Source of the DNA: Chloroflexota bacterium
GTDB lineage: Bacteria; Chloroflexota; Limnocylindria; Limnocylindrales; CSP1-4
Direction: 5' to 3'
DNA: 7,730 bases
Assembly: GCA_015661135.1 (NCBI GenBank)
Contig: JACVXW010000135.1
Span: 1-7,730 of the forward strand
Shown: positions 1 through 6,002 of the stretch, one piece after another
How positions within the stretch are numbered: the stretch's first letter is position 1
Layout: the number at the start of each line of letters is the position of its first letter
Notes under the pieces: generated by a model
What the model was told of the DNA's origin: nothing
The model's input: only the letters and a program-made list of their open reading frames with translations
Database searches by the model: none
Program-made: the position numbers and the translations under genes

Positions 1-1
1 G

Positions 2-1099
2 ATCACGCTCTCGACCTCCGCCCTGGAGGTCGGGCTGATGGTGGGCGCCTGGGGCCTCCCGATCCTCTTGATGCCGCCCTTCGGCGGCGTCGCCGCCGAC
101 CGCTTCTCCCGTCGCCGAACGATCTTGCTGTCCCAGGTCGTGCTCGGCGCTGGTGCGCTGGCGATCGGGCTGCTAGCGCTGGAGGGCGCGCTCGGCATCT
201 GGCACGTCGTCGGCCTCGGGCTCATCCAGGGGGCGGTGTACGCATTCTTCGCCCCGGCCCGGACGGCGTACACGGCCGTCGCCGTGGCCACGCCGCTGGT
301 GCCGAACGCGGTGGCTGCCTACAGCCTCAGCGAGCATGTGGCCGCGGTCCTCGGACCGGCCCTCGGCGGGCTGCTCGTGGCGACCGCGGGGATCGGCATC
401 GGCTGGGCCTTCGTCCTCATCGCCGTCCTTCATGCCGGGATCTACGTGATCTTCCGGGGACTGCCCGACCAGGCGGTGCCATCGGCGATGGCGGGGGACC
501 AGGTCCTCGGACGCATCCGCGAGGGGATGTCGTATGCCCGCCGGCTGCCGGCGCTCCGGGTGGTGATCGCCCTGTCCGCCCTGGCGATGCTCCTCGGGAT
601 GCCCTACCGACAGCTCATGCCGGTCTTCGCCGACCGGGTCTTCGACGTCGGGCCGGCCGGGCTGGGCACGCTCATGGCGGTGGCCGGTGTCGGGGGCATC
701 GTCGGCTCGATCGGGGTGTCCCGCCTGCGCGGTGGCGGCAGCCTGGCGCGGTGGCCCGCCATCCTTGGTGCTCTCTTCGGCCTCGCCGCCCTGGCGTTCG
801 CCCTCGCGCCGTCATTCCCGATCGCGCTCGTGTTGGTCGCGCTGGCGGGCGCGGCCGCGGCGGCCTTCACGACCGTCAACTCGGCCGTCGTCGTCTCGGC
901 GCCCGAGCCGGCGTACTACGGGCGGGCCGCGAGCCTCTACCAGCTCACCTTCGCCCTCGGGCCGCTGGGGGCGATCCCGATCGCGGCGCTTGCCGACCGG
1001 ATCGGGGCGCCGCTCGCGGTCGCCTCCGGGGGCTTGCTCCTCGCCATCGCGGCCCCCCTCGTGGCTCGGCAGCTCGGACAGCGGAGGATGCCTTCATGA
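2..1099 (+). CDS. MFS transporter, drug/siderophore exporter type (5' truncated by window edge)
   Basis: Integral membrane permease of the major facilitator superfamily, probably a proton-driven exporter of a small molecule. The frame is open from base 2, giving 365 residues, so about 40 N-terminal residues including the first membrane helix lie outside the window. The loop 2-3 signature is clear at fragment residues 28-39 (GGVAADRFSRRR, i.e. G-x-x-x-D-R-x-x-R-R). Repeated long Ala/Leu/Gly/Val hydrophobic stretches follow, with a central charged loop around residues 155-180 between the two six-helix halves. The overall pattern resembles the EntS-like MFS_3 group. The TGA stop overlaps the ATG of the acetyltransferase (ATGA), so the two are translationally coupled. 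Substrate cannot be told from sequence; EntS resemblance is family-level only. Confidence 0.88.
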   Translation: MTLSTSALEVGLMVGAWGLPILLMPPFGGVAADRFSRRRTILLSQVVLGAGALAIGLLALEGALGIWHVVGLGLIQGAVYAFFAPARTAYTAVAVATPLVPNAVAAYSLSEHVAAVLGPALGGLLVATAGIGIGWAFVLIAVLHAGIYVIFRGLPDQAVPSAMAGDQVLGRIREGMSYARRLPALRVVIALSALAMLLGMPYRQLMPVFADRVFDVGPAGLGTLMAVAGVGGIVGSIGVSRLRGGGSLARWPAILGALFGLAALAFALAPSFPIALVLVALAGAAAAAFTTVNSAVVVSAPEPAYYGRAASLYQLTFALGPLGAIPIAALADRIGAPLAVASGGLLLAIAAPLVARQLGQRRMPS

Positions 1100-1677
1100 C
1101 GTCGACCCCAGGTTTCACGATCCGCCTGGCAACCGGCGACGACCTCGCTGCTGCGGAGGCACTCATGCGGCGGACAGTGGAGGAGGACTTCGGGACGAAG
1201 TACGACCCGACCTACCATCGCGACATCGCGGATCTCGCGGGCTCCTATCTGGAGCCGGCCAGGCACAGGCTCTTCGTGGTCACGGACGACACGACAGGCG
1301 AGGTCATCGGCACGGGCGGCATCCGGGTCGGTCGCCTGCGAGGTGGACCCGCGCATCTCGTTCGCCGCTACGACGGCGAGGAGACAGCACAGCTCGTTCG
1401 GATCTACGTCCGGCGTGAGGACCGCCGGCGCGGCATCGCCCACGCCGTGGTCCGGGAGTGCCTCGCCTTCGCCCTTGCCGAGGGTGGCTATTCGATCATC
1501 GCCCTGCACACCTTCCCGCACTCGCCCGGCGCACTGCCCTTCTGGCAGTCAGTGGCGACCCAGGTCGGCTATCAGGAGCGTTCGGAGGTCCCGCCTGAGG
1601 CGTTCTTCGAGATCGACCTCGAGCAGGCTCGGCGGATCGTCGCCGTGGAGGAGCGGGTGGACGGGCGAGCCGACTAG
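1096..1677 (+). CDS. GNAT family N-acetyltransferase
   Basis: Predicted cytosolic acetyl-CoA-dependent N-acetyltransferase of 193 residues, a normal length for a single GNAT domain. The N-terminus (FTIRLATGDDLAAAEALMRR) is the usual GNAT opening strand and helix. The acetyl-CoA pyrophosphate-binding motif A is at residues 101-115: strand VRIYV followed by RRRGIA, matching R/Q-x-x-G-x-G/A. An aromatic C-terminal part with a GY motif (residues 158-159) closes the fold. The ATG at 1096 is chosen because it overlaps the permease stop as ATGA and has GGAGG at 1083-1087, 8 bases upstream. Coupling to an exporter suggests a shared role such as modifying and expelling a toxic compound, but the acceptor substrate is unknown. 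Confidence 0.88.
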   Translation: MTSTPGFTIRLATGDDLAAAEALMRRTVEEDFGTKYDPTYHRDIADLAGSYLEPARHRLFVVTDDTTGEVIGTGGIRVGRLRGGPAHLVRRYDGEETAQLVRIYVRREDRRRGIAHAVVRECLAFALAEGGYSIIALHTFPHSPGALPFWQSVATQVGYQERSEVPPEAFFEIDLEQARRIVAVEERVDGRAD

Positions 1678-1703
1678 CCCTTGCTGCCGCGGCGGCCGCA
1701 CGG
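1678..1703. other. Short convergent junction, no clear terminator
   Basis: Only 26 bases separate the acetyltransferase stop (plus strand) from the FAD oxidoreductase stop (minus strand). They contain GC-rich self-complementary bases including GCGGCCGC, but no stem followed by a T-run on either strand. Rho-dependent or bidirectional read-through termination is possible. Confidence 0.5.
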
Positions 1704-2879
1704 TCAGCGGGAGATCGACGCCGCCGTGGAGGTCTCGGTGGGATCGACCCAGCTGCCGCCGCCGTCGAAACGGCTGGCGTGGAAGGGCGTGATGTCGAAT
1801 TCGCTCGTGCCCGTCGTCACGAGCTCGGCGAGCGCCCGCCCGACAGCCGGGGCGGTCTTGAACGAGGTGCCGCTGTCGCCGACGAGCCCGACCAGACCCT
1901 CGTAGCCGGCGAATGGCCCGATGATCGGCCGGCTGTCGATCGAGCGCATGACGAGGCCCGTCCAGCCCCCCCGCCCAACGGCGTGGCGCATGACCGGGTA
2001 CCGCCGCGCGAGCTGCTCCCGACAGAGCTCGACATAGGGCTGGTCGATGGTCTCGTCGAAGTGATCCGGCGCCTCGACCTCGCGGCGAACGCCGCGCTCC
2101 GCCCCGAGAAGGGTGTGCTCCCCGAAGATCGGCCGCAACCACAGCCCGTTGCGGTGGTCGATGGCCACCGGATGGCGAGGGTCGCGGTCGTGGGGCCAGC
2201 GGAAGACCGCGATCCGCGAGGTGGCGGGGATCATCGGCAGGTCGAAACCGAGGGGTCGGAGGAGGGCGTGGGCCCAACCACCCGGGGCGATGACGACGCG
2301 ATCGGTGTCGAGGTCGCCGGCCGTCGTGGTCACACCGGTCACCCGGCCCCCGGTGTGGCGGATCGAGGTGACCGTCGTCTCGAGCTGGATCCGGACGCCA
2401 AGCCGGTGGAGCGCCGTGGCGAAGGCGTTGCAGGCCGCCATGCCATCTACGACCCCTGCTGAGGGGTCGTAGCCGATCACGGCGCCGTCCTCGACGCTGA
2501 CCGAGGGGTCGATGTCGCGGAGCTCCTCCGGGCCGATGATGCGGGCGGGGATGCCGAGCGACCGCTGGATGCCGAGGTTCGCCTCGAGCGCCTCGTGGTT
2601 CTCGGGATCCGCGAAGACGAGGAAGCCGGTCTCGTCGAACCGGCAGTCCACTCCGACCCGCTCCCGGAAGGACCGGAAGAACGTGAGCCCCTCGAGGGCG
2701 AGGCGCGTTTCGGGCTCGTTCGAGTAGTGGGTCCGGATGATCGCGCCCGACTTGCCCGAGGCCCCGGCGCCGATATGGCGGCGCTCGACGACGGTCACGT
2801 CGCGAACGCCGAGGCCGGCGAGGTGGAAGGCGGTCGAGAGCCCGACGATCCCGGCTCCGACGACGACGACCTCAGGCAT
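1704..2879 (-). CDS. FAD-dependent oxidoreductase, DAO family, sarcosine oxidase beta/SoxB-like
   Basis: Flavoprotein of 391 residues, typical for the D-amino-acid oxidase (DAO) superfamily. These enzymes oxidise the C-N bond of amino acids or N-methyl amines, passing electrons to O2 or another acceptor. The N-terminal Rossmann motif is GAGIVG (residues 8-13), and the FAD-ribose acidic residue is E32 in VVERR. The stretch GASGKSGAIIR (residues 39-49) matches the SoxB-type flavin loop, and the C-terminal second flavin contact is DSRPIIGP (315-322) plus GDSGTSFKTAPAVGRALAEL (334-353). The ATG at 2879 sits 8 bases inside the end of the upstream P450 and has AGGGG on the minus strand a few bases before it, so translation is coupled to the P450. 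No Cys is obvious for a covalent flavin bond of the monomeric type. Substrate is unknown; a secondary or N-methyl amine is an inference. Confidence 0.87.
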   Translation of the reverse strand: MPEVVVVGAGIVGLSTAFHLAGLGVRDVTVVERRHIGAGASGKSGAIIRTHYSNEPETRLALEGLTFFRSFRERVGVDCRFDETGFLVFADPENHEALEANLGIQRSLGIPARIIGPEELRDIDPSVSVEDGAVIGYDPSAGVVDGMAACNAFATALHRLGVRIQLETTVTSIRHTGGRVTGVTTTAGDLDTDRVVIAPGGWAHALLRPLGFDLPMIPATSRIAVFRWPHDRDPRHPVAIDHRNGLWLRPIFGEHTLLGAERGVRREVEAPDHFDETIDQPYVELCREQLARRYPVMRHAVGRGGWTGLVMRSIDSRPIIGPFAGYEGLVGLVGDSGTSFKTAPAVGRALAELVTTGTSEFDITPFHASRFDGGGSWVDPTETSTAASISR

Positions 2880-4105
2880 GGGTGCCCCTGGCGTCGAAGA
2901 TGACCGGGAACGAGGTGAAGGCGAGCCGCTCGCTGCGGTCGTCGAGGACCGGCTGGCGATTCGGATCGCGGCGGACCCCGCGGCGAACGGTCTCCTGGAC
3001 GGTCAGCGGCACGAGTCCGTAGAGGTGGTCTTCGCGCGGCTTGAAATCCCCGGGGACCGGGAGCCCGACAGCCGACGAGCGGCCCGGGCACTGGTGCGGA
3101 CCGAAGCCGAAGGACAGGCCCCAGCGCGGGACCCCGTCTCGCAGATGGCGGTCGGGGTTGAACTCGGCGGCATCCGGGCCGTAGAGCTCCTCGCTGAGAT
3201 TGGCTGCCTGGATGTTGAGGATGACCATCGTGCCCTGTCCGACGGCCTGCCCGGCGATGACCGTGTCCGCCTCGGCACGCCGCTTCATGTGCGGCGTGAT
3301 GGCGCGCAGCCGGATGGTCTCGTGGATGCAGCGCGACACGAACATGCGATCGTCGAGGATGCGCTCGCGCAGGGACCCATCCTCCGCCATGAGCGGCATG
3401 AGGAAGTCGAGGGTGTTCAGGAGGGTACGTAGCCACCTCGCGGACGATCCGGCCATCGTCCGCGAGCTCGAGTGACGGATCGTCCTGGTAGGCGAGGAGC
3501 ACCGTGAGGATGTCGTCGTGGGCGATCGATTCGAGGGTCCCCGCCGCACGGTGCTCCGCAATCCGGTCGACGCGTCGCCGCCAGGCGGGACGAACCACGT
3601 CCCGCTCGAACTCGTCAAGCGCCTCGATCACGAGGTTCCGCGCCCCGACCGGGTCCTTCATCTCGAGGATGCCGGTCCCGAGGCCGTTGGAGAAGGCATC
3701 GACGAGGTCGATGAGCTGTCGCAGCCTCGCGATGTCCCGATGGTCAGGATCGAGTCCCGCCCGCTTCGCCGCCAGGACGACGGTGATGAGCGGGGCGATC
3801 GGCGCCAGGTCGACCCGGTCCTCGACGATCAGGTCATCGAGCATCTCGGTGAGGAGGCCCGGAAAGAGCTCGCGCTCGTAGTGCTTCAGGGGCTCGTTGC
3901 GGAACTGGGTGTTCTCCACGCGCCGCCGGGCGCGGTGCATCTCGCCGTGCGCGGTGCTGACGGTCCCGTCGCCGGTGTTGCCCTCCGCGTAGGCGCGGGT
4001 ATCGAAGCGGCGGGAGATCGCCGGATTCGCGAGCGCATCGCGGATGTCCTCGTAGTTGGTGAAGACCACCTTGGGGGCGGCCATCGTCATCACGTCTGTG
4101 GTCAT
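2872..4105 (-). pseudogene. Cytochrome P450, frameshifted at about 3424 (I-helix region)
   Basis: Haem-thiolate monooxygenase read in two frames. Bases 4105-3425 give residues 1-227: strand and B-helix region VVFTNYEDIRDALANP, then the C-helix HGEMHRARRR (53-62), which normally contacts a haem propionate. Bases 3423-2872 give the rest: K-helix ExxR as HETIR (E262, R265), FNPDRH (315-320), and the haem loop FGFGPHQCPG with axial Cys339. Omitting one base near 3424 joins the frames into about 410 residues. The joint falls in helix I, and the (A/G)GxxT oxygen-activation motif cannot be found, so a small deletion of 3n+2 bases is likelier than a single extra base. The protein also starts close to the first beta strand, without the usual helix A region; upstream there is an in-frame stop at 4127-4129. 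AAAAGG lies 7 bases before the ATG. Sequencing or assembly error remains possible. Confidence 0.82.
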
Positions 4106-4352
4106 CTGCCGGCCTTTTCGCCCACCTCAGGCGCCGGCGAAGCCGGGGCGGGCTCGCGCGTCGCCGTGGGCATCAGAGACCGCGACCGCTGGCATCGAGC
4201 ACGCCCCTGCGGCTTCTCGCAGGATCCGGGATCCGTCAGCGAGGCACCCGGCGTGGTCACCGACCGTCTCGGTGTGTCGGGGCATCGGCCGTCATCGTGG
4301 GGACCTCGGGTTCAGCGGGTCTGGCCATCGATCGACGCCCGCGAAGGGCTTC

Positions 4353-4382
4353 ATGATAGCTGCGCCGATTGTAGATTGTCCA
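4353..4382 (-). promoter_or_regulatory. Candidate sigma-70 promoter for the P450/FAD oxidase arm
   Basis: On the minus strand TGGACA (4382-4377) and TATCAT (4358-4353) are separated by 18 bases; each matches the consensus hexamer at 5 of 6 positions. Transcription would start near 4346, giving a leader of about 240 bases. The -35 box lies inside the GATTGT/ACAATC palindrome, so a repressor bound there would block it. Confidence 0.5.
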
Positions 4383-4388
4383 CAATCG
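4366..4388. promoter_or_regulatory. Inverted repeat, candidate GntR-type operator
   Basis: The inner palindrome is GATTGT-CC-ACAATC (4374-4387, 6-bp arms). A second GATTGT copy lies directly upstream (4367-4372), so an outer pair CGATTGT (4366-4372)/ACAATCG (4382-4388) is also perfect with a 9-base spacer. TTGTNNACAA cores of this kind are typical of GntR/FadR-family operators (family knowledge). The site overlaps the -35 boxes proposed for both divergent promoters. No regulator gene is in the window. Confidence 0.5.
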
Positions 4389-4406
4389 CCGCGTTCGGCG
4401 TATGCT
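4376..4406 (+). promoter_or_regulatory. Candidate promoter for the plus-strand FAD oxidase
   Basis: TATGCT at 4401-4406 is a fair -10 box. Possible -35 boxes are TTGTCC (4376-4381, spacer 19) or TCCACA (4379-4384, spacer 16), each 4 of 6. Both fall in the palindrome. Transcription would start about 30 bases before the ATG at 4443. Confidence 0.4.
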
Positions 4407-4442
4407 TGCCACCCGGGCTTCACGCCCGACGGAGGAGGTGCG

Positions 4443-5603
4443 ATGGCCGCCCGAACGATCGTCGTCGGCGCTGGTGTCCTGGGGCTCTCGGTTGCCGAGC
4501 GCCTGGCCGCCCGGGGCGACCTCGTGACGCTCGTCGATCGCGGTGAGCCGGGCGGCGGGACGTCGCGGACGAGCTTCGGCTGGCTCAACGCCAACAGCAA
4601 GGTCCCGCGCGCCTACCACCAGCTCAACGTCGAGGCAGTGGCCGCGTATCGACGGCTCGCTGGAGATCCCGTGGTGGCCCCCTGGCTGCACCTCAACGGA
4701 CGAATCCAGTGGGCCGACGAGCCGGCCGACATCGATGAGATGGACGTCACGGTCGACGCGATGCGGGTCTGGGACTACCCGGTCGAGTCGATCTCGCCCG
4801 ACGCGGCGCGCAGGCTCGAGCCCGACCTCCTCATCCCCCACGGCGCCGAGGTGCGCTTCTGGCCGACTGAGGGCTTCGTCGTGCCACAGGGGCTCGTCGA
4901 CTGGCTGCGCCGCCGTGCGAATTCTCAAGGCGTCGGGCTGTCGATCGGAAGCGCCGTCGCCGGCTTCTCGATCGAGGGCGCTCGCGTTCGTGGTGTGGCG
5001 CTCGACCGCGGCGCGCACCTCGCCGCCGATCGCGTCGTCGTGTGCGTCGGCCGCTGGACCGAGGAGGTCCTCGCCCTCGCCGGTGTCCACGTCCCGATGC
5101 AGCCCGCGACGAGGGGAAGCCCGGCCCTCGGTCTCCTCGGCTACTCGGCACTGGTCCCAACCCGCCTCGCCCGCACGATCTCCGGGCCCACGCTCAACGT
5201 CCGACCCGACACGTCCACCGGGCGCTACGTCCTCCAGGGCATCGGCCTCGATCACCTCGCCGAGCCGGACACTCCCCCTGACCCGGACGGCGACGCCGGT
5301 CGGGAGCTCCTCGCCCGGGCCCGCCACGTACTCTCGGGCTTCGAAGGTGCGCGGCTGGCGGAGCTCCGCGTCGGCTACCGGGCCGTCCCGGCGGATCGAA
5401 TCACAGTCGCCGGCTGGGCGCCCGGCGTCGACGACCTGTACGTCCTCGCGACGCACAGCGGCTTCACCCTCGCCCTGCACCTCGGCGACCTCGTCGCAGG
5501 GGAGATCGTGGACGGCATGGCCGAGCCCAGCCTCGCCGACTTCCGGCCATCGCGCTTCGGCGCCCCGGTGCCGGCCGGTGTCGAGGCGCGGGCCATCCAT
5601 TGA
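4443..5603 (+). CDS. FAD-dependent oxidoreductase, DAO family (amino-acid/amine oxidase or dehydrogenase)
   Basis: Flavoenzyme of 386 residues predicted to oxidise an amino acid or amine. The Rossmann fold motif is at the N-terminus, GAGVLG (residues 9-14), with the FAD-ribose acidic residue D32 in TLVDRG. TSFGWLNANSK (43-53) follows as the flavin-proximal loop. A second FAD-binding strand is DRVVVCVGRW (196-205). The C-terminal flavin-contact part is VGYRAVPADRITVAGW (310-325) and ATHSGFTLALHLGDLVAGEI (336-355), the usual DAO ending. The start is fixed by GGAGGAGGTG at 4431-4440, two bases before the ATG; earlier in-frame starts lack this. It is unlike the minus-strand FAD oxidase beyond the shared fold, so the pair does not look like a recent duplication. 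It stands alone in its transcript, as a promoter for the next operon begins at its stop codon. Substrate is unknown. Confidence 0.88.
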   Translation: MAARTIVVGAGVLGLSVAERLAARGDLVTLVDRGEPGGGTSRTSFGWLNANSKVPRAYHQLNVEAVAAYRRLAGDPVVAPWLHLNGRIQWADEPADIDEMDVTVDAMRVWDYPVESISPDAARRLEPDLLIPHGAEVRFWPTEGFVVPQGLVDWLRRRANSQGVGLSIGSAVAGFSIEGARVRGVALDRGAHLAADRVVVCVGRWTEEVLALAGVHVPMQPATRGSPALGLLGYSALVPTRLARTISGPTLNVRPDTSTGRYVLQGIGLDHLAEPDTPPDPDGDAGRELLARARHVLSGFEGARLAELRVGYRAVPADRITVAGWAPGVDDLYVLATHSGFTLALHLGDLVAGEIVDGMAEPSLADFRPSRFGAPVPAGVEARAIH

Positions 5604-5627
5604 CGTTGGCCGTCGATCGAGTACGAT
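5600..5627 (+). promoter_or_regulatory. Promoter of the Rieske-YHS-copA operon
   Basis: TTGACG (5600-5605, 5 of 6) and TACGAT (5622-5627, 4 of 6) are separated by 16 bases. The -35 overlaps the TGA stop of the FAD oxidase. Transcription would start near 5634, just ahead of the palindrome at 5638-5654. Confidence 0.55.
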
Positions 5628-5637
5628 GTGTTGGCTG

Positions 5638-5654
5638 ATACTCCCCAGGAGTAT
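5638..5654. promoter_or_regulatory. CsoR/RcnR-like operator palindrome
   Basis: Perfect inverted repeat ATACTCC-CCA-GGAGTAT. Inside it is TACT-N7-AGTA with a C/G-rich centre, the layout known for RcnR sites (TACT-G6-N-AGTA) and close to CsoR-type TACCCC/GGGGTA sites. It lies over or just after the predicted transcription start, a classic position for a repressor, and 16 bases before the Rieske start codon. Downstream genes encode metal-binding proteins and a copper ATPase, which fits. There is no T-run, so it is not an intrinsic terminator. Confidence 0.6.
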
Positions 5655-5670
5655 TCGAACAGGAGGTAGA

Positions 5671-5979
5671 GTGGTCGAGTCGTGGGCGGTCGTGGACGTC
5701 GCGCCGCCGCCGGACGGCATGCTGACGACGGTCGATGTCGATGGCACGTTCGTGGCCCTCGGTCGTCTCGACGGGAGCCTCGTCGCGTTCGACGAGACCT
5801 GTACGCATCGGGCGTGCCCGCTGTCGGACGGCGTGCTCGCCGATGGATCGATCACCTGCCCCTGCCACAAGAGCCGCTTCGATCTCAGGACCGGGACCCC
5901 CATCAATGGGCCGGCGGTCGAGCCGATCAGGATCCGCCAGGTCCGCGAGGATGGCGGCCGCGTCCATATCGAGCGGTAG
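5671..5979 (+). CDS. Small Rieske [2Fe-2S] ferredoxin-like protein
   Basis: Cytosolic electron-transfer protein of 102 residues, the size of stand-alone Rieske ferredoxins of the NirD/BphF kind. The cluster ligands are all visible: C44-x-H46 in CTHRACPL and C63-x-x-H66 in CPCHKSRFD, 16 residues apart, as in the family. The following GTPINGPAVEPI is the standard Rieske proline-loop region. No signal peptide or membrane anchor is seen. The GTG start at 5671 is preceded by AGGAGGT (5661-5667), a close spacing; a later GTG at 5692 is too far from that site. It is the first gene after the operator and is followed 23 bases later by the YHS protein. Its redox partner is not in the window; the P450 or an outside reductase could be one, but neither is shown. 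Confidence 0.88.
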   Translation: MVESWAVVDVAPPPDGMLTTVDVDGTFVALGRLDGSLVAFDETCTHRACPLSDGVLADGSITCPCHKSRFDLRTGTPINGPAVEPIRIRQVREDGGRVHIER

Positions 5980-6002
5980 GCCGCTCACAAGAGGAGGAAG
6001 CC

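Larger units (their letters stand above)
4106..4442. promoter_or_regulatory. Divergent intergenic control region (337 bp)
   Basis: Non-coding stretch between the start of the minus-strand P450 and the start of the plus-strand FAD oxidase. No convincing gene is present: the open frames running through it are low-complexity shadows without family motifs. The part nearest 4443 (4350-4410) is noticeably less GC-rich than its surroundings and holds the promoter candidates and inverted repeat listed separately. The part from 4106 to about 4346 would be a roughly 240-base leader of the P450 transcript. It contains a 5-bp hairpin (4207-4222, CTGCG/CGCAG), but I do not recognise a riboswitch class in it. 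Confidence 0.7.

Noticed and set aside
1682..1700. GC-rich self-complementary bases at the convergent junction as a bidirectional terminator
   Set aside because: The stems are only short overlapping palindromes (such as GCGGCCGC) with no U-tract.
4207..4222. Hairpin in the P450 leader as a riboswitch element
   Set aside because: A 5-bp stem alone is expected by chance at this GC content, and no conserved riboswitch core was recognised.
4104..4294. Minus-strand open frame just upstream of the P450, ending in an ATGA overlap with its start
   Set aside because: Considered as a leader peptide or the missing P450 N-terminus. It has no Shine-Dalgarno, is low-complexity Pro/Arg/Ser-rich, and resembles no helix A region.
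3518..4546. Plus-strand open frame across the P450 and the intergenic region
   Set aside because: Shadow of the P450; no motifs, and it runs through the control region into the second oxidase out of frame.
5638..5654. The ATACTCC/GGAGTAT stem as a terminator of the preceding oxidase gene
   Set aside because: There is no T-run after the stem on either strand, and it sits between a promoter and a ribosome binding site; an operator fits better.
4257..5906. Long minus-strand open frame (about 549 codons) opposite the second FAD oxidase and the Rieske gene
   Set aside because: It lies antisense to two genes with clear motifs, has no recognisable domain and a composition expected of a high-GC shadow frame.
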